Positions 10,401-19,273 of a stretch of 64,000 nucleotides of DNA are shown here, piece by piece. The translations under genes were made by a program, and so were the position numbers. Position 1 is the first letter of the stretch; each line of letters begins with the position of its first letter. The notes under the pieces were generated by a model. The model was not told the DNA's origin. It ran no database searches and saw only the letters and a list, made by a program, of their open reading frames with translations. This stretch comes from Perognathus longimembris pacificus. Its lineage: Eukaryota > Chordata > Mammalia > Rodentia > Heteromyidae. The DNA lies in contig NC_063171.1 of NCBI RefSeq assembly GCF_023159225.1, forward strand, positions 38,471,378 to 38,535,377. Direction: 5' to 3'.

Positions 10401-12822
10401 TTTTATCTCCAACTATCCCACAGAAATCCAGAGTGGAGGTGTGGCTCAAGTGGTAAGATGACTGCCTTGAGTGAAAAAGCCAAACAAGATTTTGAGGCCC
10501 TGAGTTCAAGCCCCAGTACAGGGAAATACATGGAATGCTTCAAATGTGCTTATGAGGTTTGGGTGAGATGTAGATAACCTTATTTCCTCCACTTCTTTCT
10601 TCTCTCCAACCTCCAACTTCCTTTTCTACCCTGTAGGTGCCTTTGAACTGAGACTAGTAGGAGGAGACAGCCACTGCTCTGGAAGATTGGAGGTGCTACA
10701 CAGGCATGTGTGGGGCTCAGTCTGTGATGACGGCTGGGGAGAGAAAGAGGACCAAATGGTTTGCAAGCAAATTGGGTGTGGAAGGTCCCTCTCTTCATCC
10801 AACAAAGCCCGGAAAAGCTATGGCCCTGGGGTGGGCCGCATCTGGCTAGATGATGTGCGTTGCTCAGGGGAGGAGCAGTCTCTGGAGCAGTGCCGACACA
10901 GATTCTGGGGGTACCACGACTGCACCCACAAGGAAGACGTGGCTGTGATCTGCTCAGGTGAGTTCTAGAGGTGGCGTTGACAAAGATGGCATGAGGATGG
11001 GGGAGGGAGAAAAGTGGCAGGGCTGGGCTCAGGGAATAGAGCAACTCTACCAGGACCACAGTGCTGCTTGTAGACACAACTTGTCCATGTGTTCTTCCAA
11101 GGAGAGGACTGGAACATCCTTGGGACCCCAAGAATGGGGTCGTTTTCATGGGAGGTGGGTATGTGGGAGGGGTACAGTGATATTACAACAAGAACACAGT
11201 CATTGAATAGAACAAGAGAGAATCTTTATATTAAACATGAAGAGAGAAAACAGGTTTCCAAAATAATCAAAATTGCCTTCTACATAGTCTCTAGTGAGTA
11301 CCACTGCTGTATTTGTTCACTCCTTGTCCCTCTCTTTCTGTGGCTCCCCTTACCACAGACAGATAAATGAACAAACAGAACCAAAAATGCCTTTAAATCA
11401 TAATGAAGAACTAAAACAATCCGTCTTTACTCACACCCCAGGGCTAGTTCTCTTAGACCACCCAACCTCCATGCCCTATGTTTGAACCGTGGAAGATAGT
11501 TCCACCTTGTTCTACTTGTCACAACCAAGACTTTATTTTCAGTGTGTGTGTAATTATGGCAAGGGATCCCACAAGACTGTGTAAGAGAACCTTATCTGAG
11601 AGAACAGGATATCAGCCCAGAACCACAGCCTTCTTCAGAAGAGTGAAGGAAAAGTCCCTGTCCCACTTTGGGCCAGGAAGTCTAAGTTCTTGAAAGAAAG
11701 ATGGATTCATGAGCCACAGAGTTGAAGCCCAGTTACAGAGCTAGGGTTGAGAGCTGGCTGTGCAAATCTCCCTCGTTAAATAACTTATTCCAGAACTAGC
11801 TAAGAACCCTAGTTGTGGTGATTCATACTTGTAATCTCAGGAGGCAGAAGTTCAGGAGGATCACAAGATCAAGGCCAATCTGAGAAAACAAAAATAAGTT
11901 AGTGATTCCTCATTTTAATCAACAAGCAAAGTATGGTAGCATGTGCCAGTGATATCAGTTATGTAGAAGTCTGTAGGTAGAAGAATCACAGTGTGAGGAT
12001 GGCTATGGACACAAACAGAAGTCTACCTGAAAAATAAATAAAGCAAACAAAGGACCGGAGGTGTTGCCCAAGTGATAGAGCACCTGTCTATCGAGCATGA
12101 AGCCTTGAGTTCCAACCTCAGCACTGCCAAAAAGAAAGAAAAAGAACTGCTCTTTAACCAAGAAATGTGGGGAAATAGTTAATGCCCAGAAATGGTTAGA
12201 CTGAGTGAAAAAGATGCCAGGGTTCCAATCTCACTGCTGCTTTGTTTGATGGTGTGAAATCTTAGACACCTGCCATGTTTGCTCTGAAGACTTGTCCACG
12301 GGTTCTGTATTCAAGGCTTCTAACCAGCCACAGGCCGAAAATGTGTAGTAGAAGAAAACTTACATCTGAACTGAGCATACACAGACCTCTCTTCCTCTGA
12401 TTATTCCTTTAACTGTACAGTATAAGCCAGTATTTACACAGCATTTGCATTTCAGTAGCTATTATAAGTAATCTGGAGATGATTTAAAAATACACAGGAG
12501 GATGTACTTGGCCAAATGCAAATTTTTATGACACAGATTTACATAAGGGATGGGGTACCTGTAGATTTTGATTTCCCTGGGAATCCTGGCACCAATTTTC
12601 CATGGCTACCGGGAAATAACTGTACTGGTTGTAACTCACGTGAAAGCTAGTTGCATATGTCCCTGGGGTATTGCCCCAGATTCTGACCTGACTTAAATCA
12701 GTTTCTTTTTCTCCTATTCTGGGCCCCAACCTACTTCCTTAACCAGTTTAGTTTGAATGAAATAATTCATTCCAAGTTGGTCCTCATTCTTACTTCATTT
12801 TCCTCTTCTCTTTACAGAGTAG
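1243..12822 (+). CDS. CD5L: CD5L (CD5 antigen-like; AIM/Sp-alpha), complete
   Basis: Coding exons are 1243-1270, 3407-3433, 8258-8578, 9579-9896, 10637-10957 and 12818-12822, totalling 1020 nt for 339 residues plus TAG. All junctions are GT-AG and phase 1. The product is a secreted protein with a signal peptide of about 18 residues split over two small exons, followed by three group-B SRCR domains, one per exon. SRCR1 and SRCR3 have eight cysteines and SRCR2 has nine. Residue motifs such as RCEGRVEV, GQWGTVCDDGW and ELGCG match human CD5L closely; human has 347 residues. CD5L is known as a macrophage product that circulates bound to pentameric IgM, enters cells through CD36 and affects lipid metabolism and apoptosis. 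The extra cysteine in SRCR2 (about residue 183) sits where the known IgM-linking cysteine lies. Its position next to FCRL1 matches mammalian synteny. Confidence 0.95.
1386..1430 (+). repeat. (TTTA)n microsatellite
   Basis: About eleven units in CD5L intron 1. Confidence 0.95.
1805..1925 (+). repeat. Probable MIR
   Basis: GACTTGGATTTTGTCTTGG and GTAACCTCTGAAATGGAGA are MIR-like. Confidence 0.4.
2365..2580 (+). repeat. B1-like plus Geo composite SINE, old
   Basis: GAGACTGAGGGTCATGGTTC (7SL-like end) followed by Geo (GTGGCTCACGTGATAGAGCA to GATCAAGCCCC). Confidence 0.65.
3407..3433 (+). CDS. CD5L: CD5L exon 2: 27-nt leader mini-exon
   Basis: A pyrimidine tract and CCCCAG precede it, and GTGAGA follows. 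It encodes the end of the leader, AIGIRPGFL, matching the human AICTRPGFL region. It is too short to appear as an open reading frame. Confidence 0.9.
   Translation, partial: LLASDLDS
3732..3939 (-). repeat. IDL-Geo SINE
   Basis: Poly(T) start and CCCAGCCC end. Target duplication CCCTTGTGGCCTTC at 3718-3731 and 3940-3953. Confidence 0.9.
4399..4440 (+). repeat. (GT)n microsatellite
   Basis: Pure dinucleotide run, about 21 units. Confidence 0.95.
4612..4827 (-). repeat. IDL-Geo SINE
   Basis: Full length. Flanked by TATAGCTTTTCTT (4599-4611) and TATAACTTTTCTT (4828-4840), one mismatch. Confidence 0.9.
4866..5449 (+). mobile_element. L1 insertion, 5'-truncated, with extra 3' sequence
   Basis: A 17-bp target-site duplication, AAGAAAATTCCCTTAAG, flanks it at 4849-4865 and 5450-5466. 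The first 240 bases are an L1 3' UTR with its G-rich purine tract, resembling the copy at 45372. A short A-rich stretch (5091-5105) ends the L1 part. A further ~330 bases follow with their own AATAAA (5421) and poly(A) tail (5439-5450). Confidence 0.85.
5793..5972 (+). repeat. Old ID/Geo SINE
   Basis: GTAGCTTAGTGGTAGAGTGC marks the ID half. The Geo half is diverged and runs into a GGAA array. Confidence 0.72.
5979..6050 (+). repeat. (GGAA)n array
   Basis: Mostly pure GGAA units, grown from a SINE A-rich tail. Confidence 0.93.
7017..7264 (-). repeat. B1-like plus Geo composite SINE
   Basis: Geo reverse, then CAATCCTCAAATCTCAGCC and GATTACAGGTGTGAGCCACC, the reverse of a 7SL/B1-like monomer. 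Confidence 0.75.
7381..7497 (+). repeat. Purine-rich tract
   Basis: GAA/GGA-rich low-complexity sequence. Confidence 0.85.
7585..7791 (-). repeat. IDL-Geo SINE
   Basis: Full length with a short T tract. Flanking duplication CTCATCCCTA at 7575-7584 and 7792-7801. Confidence 0.88.
8258..8578 (+). CDS. CD5L: CD5L exon 3: SRCR domain 1
   Basis: Residues 19-125. It contains RLVGG, the TVCDDGW core, RELGCG and an even set of eight cysteines typical of group-B SRCR domains. Acceptor TTTGCAG, donor GTAAGT. Confidence 0.95.
9579..9896 (+). CDS. CD5L: CD5L exon 4: SRCR domain 2
   Basis: Residues 126-231. It has nine cysteines: the usual eight plus Cys183 in THKQCNK, the site equivalent to the human cysteine that bonds to the IgM Fc. 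A possible N-glycosylation site, Asn-Cys-Thr, lies at residues 219-221. Human has Asn-Thr-Cys at this place, from memory. Confidence 0.95.
10295..10527 (+). repeat. B1-like plus Geo composite SINE
   Basis: GTGGCTCATGTCTATAATCC and AGCTACTCAGGAGGCTGAG (7SL-like), then Geo from GTGGCTCAAGTGG to GAGTTCAAGCCCC. Confidence 0.78.
10637..10957 (+). CDS. CD5L: CD5L exon 5: SRCR domain 3
   Basis: Begins GAFELRLVGG and ends AVICS, in phase 1 before GTGAGT. Motifs GSVCDDGWGEKEDQ, GVGRIWLD and HRFWGYHDCTH match the human third domain. It has eight cysteines. Confidence 0.95.
10958..12817 (+). other. CD5L intron 5
   Basis: A 1.9 kb intron with a degraded B1/Geo SINE cluster at 11808-12150 and two octamer motifs (12443-12450 minus, 12516-12523 plus) near its 3' end. 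No alternative coding exon is obvious. Confidence 0.6.
11808..12150 (+). repeat. Degraded B1/Geo SINE cluster
   Basis: Two B1-like segments and an ID/Geo-like end (GTGATAGAGCACCTG, CCAACCTCAGCACTGCC). Confidence 0.5.
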
Positions 12823-13140
12823 TACCCTGAATTTTTTTATGCTGCTTGACTTGGCCCCCAATGGCCCTGTATGTCCCCTGCTGTTCTCCTGGTCTCTGAT
12901 TATCCTACTGGCCATGTTGGACCTCAGACATTAGCCACCACTTCAGAGTCTTAATGATGTGCTGTGCCTTGATCCCAGGACCATGCAAGCTTATCATCAT
13001 CATCACAAGAGTTGAACGGCAGATTCTGGCCTGTCCCTGTCTCTTTCCAACCTACTACCGTCCATAGATACCCACTGTGACTAGAGCAAGATTGGTGTGC
13101 AGAACAACATTAAAGAAATAAAACCACAAAATAATATCTG
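12818..13140 (+). CDS. CD5L: CD5L exon 6: stop codon and 3' UTR
   Basis: The acceptor TTTACAG is followed by AG, completing a Glu codon, and then TAG at 12820-12822. Only five coding bases lie in this exon; the rest is 3' UTR. The end at about 13140 is estimated from the poly(A) signals. Confidence 0.8.
13109..13122 (+). other. CD5L polyadenylation signals
   Basis: ATTAAA at 13109-13114 and AATAAA at 13117-13122 lie about 290-300 nt after the CD5L stop, a plausible 3' UTR length. Confidence 0.65.
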
Positions 13141-13309
13141 AAAGAGAAGGCAGAGAGACTGCTTTTTTAAAAAATTTAATTTGAGGGGGAAGCACTCCTC
13201 TTGAACTCTTTTCAGGCTTCAAGTGATCATAATACTACAGTGCTAGTTCTTGGAGAAAGAGGAACACTTTCAGTAGCAGAGCAGTGTCCTGTAGTCATAG
13301 ACTGTCATA

Positions 13310-13755
13310 GTTTTAATCTTAAATGTCTCCCCCAAATTCACATGTTTGAGGGTTTGGCCTCCAGTGCAGTACTGTTCATCAGGGGAGCTTTTGAGGGGTG
13401 ACTGGATCATGAGGCATCTGACCCCACAAATGGATTAATTTGTTGGTTCATACCTCAATGGACACTTGGGAAATAGTGGAAACTTTAGGAGTGGGGCCTC
13501 ACTGGAGAAAGTAGGTAATTAGGAGCATGTCCTTGAAGGGTATATTTTGTCCTCTTCCTCTCTCTTCTCTTGCTTCTTGGTTGCCATGAAGTAAGCAGCT
13601 TTACTCTTCCACATGCTCCTCACCATGATACTCAGAAACAGAACTAAGTGACCATGCACTGAAACCCTGAAACAGTAAACCATGGGGATCTTTGCTCCTT
13701 TAAATTGATTTTCTCAGGTGTTTTGTGACAGCAATGGAAAGCTATCACATAGCTA
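13310..13755 (+). mobile_element. MaLR-type LTR-like repeat
   Basis: Contains the familiar order: CTCCCCCAAATTCACATG, a GGATCATGAGGC segment, AACTTTAGGAG, GAAGGGTATATTTTGTC and a terminal CAGGTGTTTTGTGACAGCAA. Subfamily cannot be fixed by eye. Confidence 0.6.
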
Positions 13756-14298
13756 GCACATAGACCTTGTATTAACATTTGGGGGAAAAAAGATATTTTA
13801 TCTTCTGGCTTTTCCAATAAAATATATTTGTTTACCATCCCTGGCAACAAAGTTGGGATTCAAAACAGGAATCTCATAAGTGCATTTTAAAGTATCCAGT
13901 TAAAAAATATTTTTTCTGGGGAAAGGTCAAGAGAGAGGCAGAGTGGTTGAGGAGAGATATCGTTGTGCTTCATGCCAATCAAAGTATCATTTTTCCCTTT
14001 ACCAATACAGACTGTGAAGACTGTAAACCTCAGGTAAGTCAAATTGGTACTGAGAGAATTGGAATTTAATTGTAACAATTGGTAATTTTAGATTCTGGGC
14101 TAAATTGATACTAAATGGATAGTTATACTCTAGCTAGATTTATGTTGTTTAGTATATCTCACAAAATTGCCTCCAACCAAAAGAACTTCAACCAGTTTAC
14201 TTGTTTTAAGTGAACAAAGTAATAATCTGTCCATCTTTGGCAAAACTGACTGGATAAGTTGTTAATGATGCATAAATTAACATTGAATTTATAAAACC

Positions 14299-14319
14299 GT
14301 GTGTGTGTTTGTGTGTTTA

Positions 14320-14368
<49 letters not shown>
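14299..14368 (+). repeat. (GT)n microsatellite
   Basis: Interrupted at the start, pure for the last 45 bases. Confidence 0.93.
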
Positions 14369-14370
<2 letters not shown>

Positions 14371-14774
14371 CTAAAAGCACAAGGACCAGGGCCAGGAACA
14401 GAGGCTTCACTCCAAGATATTGCTCTTGAATAGCCTTCATTCAAGCTATTCTACAAAAAGTGCCATTTAAAGTTCATCATCTCTACATTAAAACACAGCT
14501 CTGTCAAAGACCTCATGAAGGTGGGCTGTAAAAGACAAGTAATTCAGCAACGACAGTTAGTCAGTGTTTTCCGTTGGAAAGGCAGTCTTCAACTTCACTA
14601 CCTGGTCAACTTCCAGTCCCTCTCAGTGGCTTTACTATGTCATTTTAATCAGGTTACATGCAAACTTGCTTAAATCCTTTAGAGAGTTTTCTGTTGTACA
14701 TAAGTTAAGCACAAAATTGTTACTTTGAGTTACAAGGATGCACATAACCTGGCCCCTACTTACTCTCTAATCTT

Positions 14775-15098
14775 ATTTTTTGTTTGTTTGTTATTATTGC
14801 TGTCTTGAGGTATTTGAATTTGAACATAGGGCCTTGCCACTCTACCACTTGAACTATGTCCCAGCTATTTTCTGCTTTAGTTATTTTTAGGGGTAGGGTC
14901 ATGTTTTGGGGGGGGATTTTGCTCAGGCTTGCCTGGACCTAAATCTTTCTACCTATACCTTCTAGGTGGTTGGAATTACAGACACTTGCCACCCTGACCA
15001 ACTTGTTAATTTTTTGCTTGGGTTGGCCTTAAACTTCAGTCCTCTCAGTCTCTGCCTCTCAAGGGCCTGAGATTACAGGCATCCACTGCCATGTCTAG
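14775..15098 (-). repeat. Old B1-like composite SINE
   Basis: Includes GGAATTACAGACACTTGCC and GAGATTACAGGCATCCACTG. It is the landing site of the IDL-Geo copy at 15099. Confidence 0.55.
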
Positions 15099-15310
15099 CC
15101 TTTTTTTTTTTTTTTTTGGCCAGTCCTGGGGCTTGGACTCAGGGCCTGAGCACTGTCCCTGGCTTCTTTTTACTCAAGGCTAGCACTCTGCCACTTGAGC
15201 CACAGTGCCACTTCTGGCCATTTTCTGTATATGTGGTGCTGGGGAATTGAACCCATGGCCTCATGTATACGAGGCAAGCACTCTGGCCACTAGGCCATAT
15301 CCCCAGCCCT
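15099..15310 (-). repeat. IDL-Geo SINE
   Basis: Inserted into an older SINE. Duplication CCATGTCTAG at 15089-15098 and 15311-15320. Confidence 0.9.
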
Positions 15311-16029
15311 CCATGTCTAGACTTACTCTCCAAACATCTCATACAAACAGACCTTTCTCTATTACATTTTGTTTTACTGTGCCTCATAGATGCTGTGTAT
15401 TTTGCACATTCAATGCTTGTAACAACACAGCATTGAGTTTGGGCTTCATTTTCCCAGTAGTCAAGTGCTTTCTTTTTAATCAAATTTTTTTCTTTTTAGC
15501 AATATAATATTCTTTTTATTAAGATGTGTGAATTTTTAAAAACATAGTGTTAGGATACTTAATACATTAGAATATAATATATTTATAATTTTTGCATACA
15601 CCAGGAAACCAAAACCTTAATATGACTCACTTTGTTGTGATATTTTCTCTATGGCTGTGGTCTTCAACCCACATATGTACTATTTCCAAAGCATGGTCTT
15701 AGTGCTCATTTCAGCACACACATCAATTTCCATCCTTTCCTCAGCATAGCAAATTTACTAACCTGTGCTAAGTCTTCCACAGGAATGGGTTTGAGCGAGT
15801 AAAACAGTTTGGACATGTCAAGTTTGATATGTATGAAACCTCCATGCAGAGATGCTCATGAAATGTTTAGAGAGAAGTCTGGTCTTAGAGATATAATCTA
15901 GTAAACCGTTGCACATGTGTGGAAATCAAAGCGCTTCAGTGATAAGAAAAAAATTGATACTGAAACATAGAGGTGGTCCAAGGACTAAGGCCCCCAGGGT
16001 ATCACAACATTTGGCTTGGAGCTCCTGAA

Positions 16030-16275
16030 TGAAGGCAGATTCTCTATTGGGTGGTTATTCAGGAAACTCTTGTAAGGAGGCTGAGATATGAGGATCAAGA
16101 TTTGAAGTCAGCCTGGGCAGAAAAATCTGTGAGATTCTTATTTCCAATTAACCAGGAAAAAAAAAAAAAGAAAACAAAACTGGAAGTGAAGGTGTGACTC
16201 AAGTGGTAAATCACTAACCTTGAGTGAAAAAGCCAAGCAAGAATACAAAGCTCTGAGTATAATCCCTAGTACCAA
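16030..16275 (+). repeat. B1-like plus Geo composite SINE
   Basis: GTAAGGAGGCTGAGATATGA then GTGACTCAAGTGGTAAATCA. Its tail has grown into a CA and GGAA array. Confidence 0.68.
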
Positions 16276-16297
16276 TGCGCATGGGTGCGCGCACAAA

Positions 16298-16523
16298 CAC
16301 ACACACACACACACAAAGAGAGAAAGAAAGGAAGGATGAAGGAAAGAAGGAAGGAAGGAATAGAGGGAAGGAGGGAGGGAGGAAAGGAGGAAGGAAGAAG
16401 GAAGGAAAGAAGGAAGGAAAGAAAGAAGGAAGGAAGGGAGGGAGGAAGGAAGGAAGGAAAGAAGGAAGGAAGGAAGGAAGGAAGGAAGGAAGGAAGGAAG
16501 GAAGGAAGGAAGGAAGGAAGGAA
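16298..16523 (+). repeat. CA and GGAA compound array
   Basis: A short CA run, then about 200 bases of GGAA/GGGA units, pure over the last 70. Confidence 0.93.
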
Positions 16524-16835
16524 AAAAATGTCTTATCTTTCCATTTATGGGAAACTGTAGAAAAGGCAAATCAAATCAATAATAACAGAAAGCAGATCAA
16601 TGGTTGCACAGTTCTGGGAAGTTTGGGGGGCTAGGAAAGGGTAAACACACACACACGCACACGCACACACACACACACACACCATGTTGCAATAATAGAA
16701 ATGTTTTTGATCGTGACTGTGATTGCATTTACATTATTAGTGTGTCCCTTTGTCAACCATCATTATACTTCTATACTTACAATGGATTCACTACAGCGAA
16801 TGGTAATTATACCCAAGAAGCTGATTTTTTTTAAG
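16524..16835 (+). mobile_element. Probable old L1 3'-end fragment
   Basis: Segments such as CAGATCAATGGTTGCACAG and AATAGAAATGTTTTTGAT recall the 3' ends of ancient L1M elements. A CA microsatellite interrupts it. Confidence 0.4.
16646..16682 (+). repeat. (CA)n microsatellite
   Basis: Includes two CACGCA interruptions. Confidence 0.93.
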
Positions 16836-17471
16836 TAGTTTTGAATCTGAAGAAGTAGAGAGGGCACTGGAGCAGGGAGCACGTGAATACAAGAAATGAG
16901 ATGTGAAACACACCATGTATGTGAAAGTTCTTTATAGCCTAGGCTTAGAAGGCTTCACTTTCCCAAGAAGGAAAATTTTCTTTCTTTGTCTTAAAACATT
17001 AAACTTGACAAACACCTCTGTGTACATCTTCCAGCCTGATAAGCAAAGTTAAGGGCACATCTATCTCCTTTCCAGCAATTTCTCCTGGGGCTGTTAACCT
17101 AGATCCCAGCATTCCTTTCTTTTTTTTCTCTCTCTCTCTCCAGTTTTGCACATCCTTGATGACACCTTTCTTTTCTGTCTTACTCTTTGGACTTGATACC
17201 TGGACTCTGATGTCAGTACTGGAAATCACCTTTCTGTGTACCCTAACAGCCTAGCTTCCAAACATTTGTCTTGCTATCCATACTCCTAGATACTGAAAGA
17301 TTATAGAATTTTAAAAATCAAGATAGCTTGTTCTCTTCTAACTCATAATCTGAATTATATGCCAGCTTTGGGTGGCAAGAACTAGTAGCCCTAGTGTACT
17401 AAAGAGAGCAATGGGAGCGATAAGGATTCTGATTTCCTTCTCCTTTCCACTCAGTCATCTCTTACATTAAT

Positions 17472-17472
<1 letters not shown>

Positions 17473-17511
<39 letters not shown>
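17473..17511 (+). repeat. (GT)n microsatellite
   Basis: Pure run next to an old L1 fragment. Confidence 0.94.
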
Positions 17512-17512
<1 letters not shown>

Positions 17513-17534
17513 ACGCGCATGCCCATGTGAGAGA

Positions 17535-17790
17535 AAATACAGTATCTGTCTTTTGTAGTTTGGCTTATTTTACTTAATATGATCATATCCAGTTCCATCC
17601 ATTTTTCTGCAAGCAACATAATTTAATTTCTTTTTAAGGCTGAATATTACTCCACTGTGTATACATACCACATGTTCTTTATTCATCTGTTGAGAGCTAC
17701 ATGAGCATATTTCATAGCTTGGCTATTGTGTGTAGCTGTCTCCACTGAACACTGGCTTAATATTCCAGAGAGATCTTGAGTTCTTAAAGA
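17535..17790 (-). mobile_element. Old L1 3' fragment
   Basis: Antisense of the L1 segment that reads GTGGAGTAATATTCAGCC on the minus strand. Confidence 0.6.
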
Positions 17791-18063
17791 AAATCCACAC
17801 AAACAGATATGTATGTATTTAATCTATAAACTGTGACTTGAACTAAACTATAAAAAGGACTATGGGTCAACACTGGAGAAATAATCAAGACTGACACTGG
17901 GGGAAGCTTATTTCTCTTCTCTTTTGGTAAACTTGTACTGAAGGGTAATTTCCGGTCCTGACTTCCTCAAACCTGTTTGAGGTCAATCTGAGGTGGAGTA
18001 TTATTAGCGTCATTTTCTTCTTTTTGTTGATGAGAGACATCTTCATTAACGATTCCTGACCTC

Positions 18064-18094
18064 ATGCTGCTGAGGCTCTTGCTGTTGATCTGTG
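18064..18094 (+). CDS. FCRL1: FCRL1 exon 1: start and leader
   Basis: ATG at 18064 encodes MLLRLLLLIC and ends in phase 1 at GTAAGT. It differs from the human leader start by one residue. Confidence 0.92.
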
Positions 18095-19225
18095 GTAAGT
18101 TAGACAACTCGGCGTGGGGTCTCGGAGGCTGTCACACTGGGCTTCTACTTCCTGGATAGTTGCAGGGTTGGGGGTGGGGGGGGGGACTTCTCATGGCTCA
18201 AATTCTACCCGGTGCTTCTCAGCAATGCTCAGATCTCTACTTGCAACTGAGGGCTCAGAGTTAGGCAGAAAGTGTTAGATACAGAAATAGATATCCAGAT
18301 TTTTGGGGAAAAAAAATCTATCTTTTCAGTTTTTCTCTCAGAGGAATTACTCATGGCCTACCTTCCTTGCCAGCATGGATTCTATCTTTGTTCTTGATGT
18401 TTTCAGCAGCCACACCAAAAACTTATACAACAAATTGGCCTTTCAGTTCCTTGCTTTTCTTACTGTCAGCATTCTTTCTTTCTTTCTCTCTCTTTTTCTT
18501 TGAATTCCCATCCCTACTGTCACAACTTAGAACCTATTGCCTCTTTGTTTTTAGCCTCCCTCCCCACTCTATTGTATTTTTAGCGTAGTTTCTCTATCAC
18601 CCTGTTTTCAAAGTGTCTTCGGCTCCCTAGGATTACATTTCTGTTATCCATCATTATACACCATGTGCTCACTTCTCACCATGTACAGCTCAGGTGCTGC
18701 AATCTATCACCAGCACAAGGCCCCGTAGCATACTTTCATTTCTCTTCCTCTACTGCACTGTCCTGCGAAACACATTTTTCTACATGCTTTATATCTGTGC
18801 CTATGCAGCTGAATGGGACCTTAAGCACAAGGGGCAGCCCTGCTGTCTTATCTCCACTTAATGTGAGCCTCCGAATGTTAGGCGGCCATGAACACTACCA
18901 GGCAGTCTTCCAGCGCCTTCACTTTCCTGTTCTTATACTCCTGATGGCCACTATTTCATGCTTTCCTCTTTCATCTCAGACTTACCCTTTGTACTCAAAA
19001 TTTATAACCCTGCTTTACATTTCGTTCTAGAGAAAAAAATCAACCACGAGAAAATTGCCTCATATTTCTACTGCTGTAGCTACCAACCCACTCACCTCTG
19101 CATTCACACACTCCGCCTTCTCCCCCCACTGCCCATGAATGGGTCATCCCTTATCTTATCAAGAACAGGGCTCTCTACTTGGACATTGAGTCCAAGACTC
19201 TTTTTATTCCCCATGCACCCTTGTG

Positions 19226-19273
<48 letters not shown>

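Larger units (their letters stand above)
13141..18063. other. Intergenic region between CD5L and FCRL1
   Basis: It holds a MaLR-like LTR (13310-13755), GT, CA and GGAA microsatellites, SINEs and L1 fragments in both orientations. No gene is recognised. The last few hundred bases should contain the FCRL1 promoter and 5' UTR, but I do not place a start site. Confidence 0.6.

Noticed and set aside
16138..16634. Frames made of FLPS or GRKE repeats (also at 5918 and 25155)
   Set aside because: Translations of GGAA/TTCC microsatellites.
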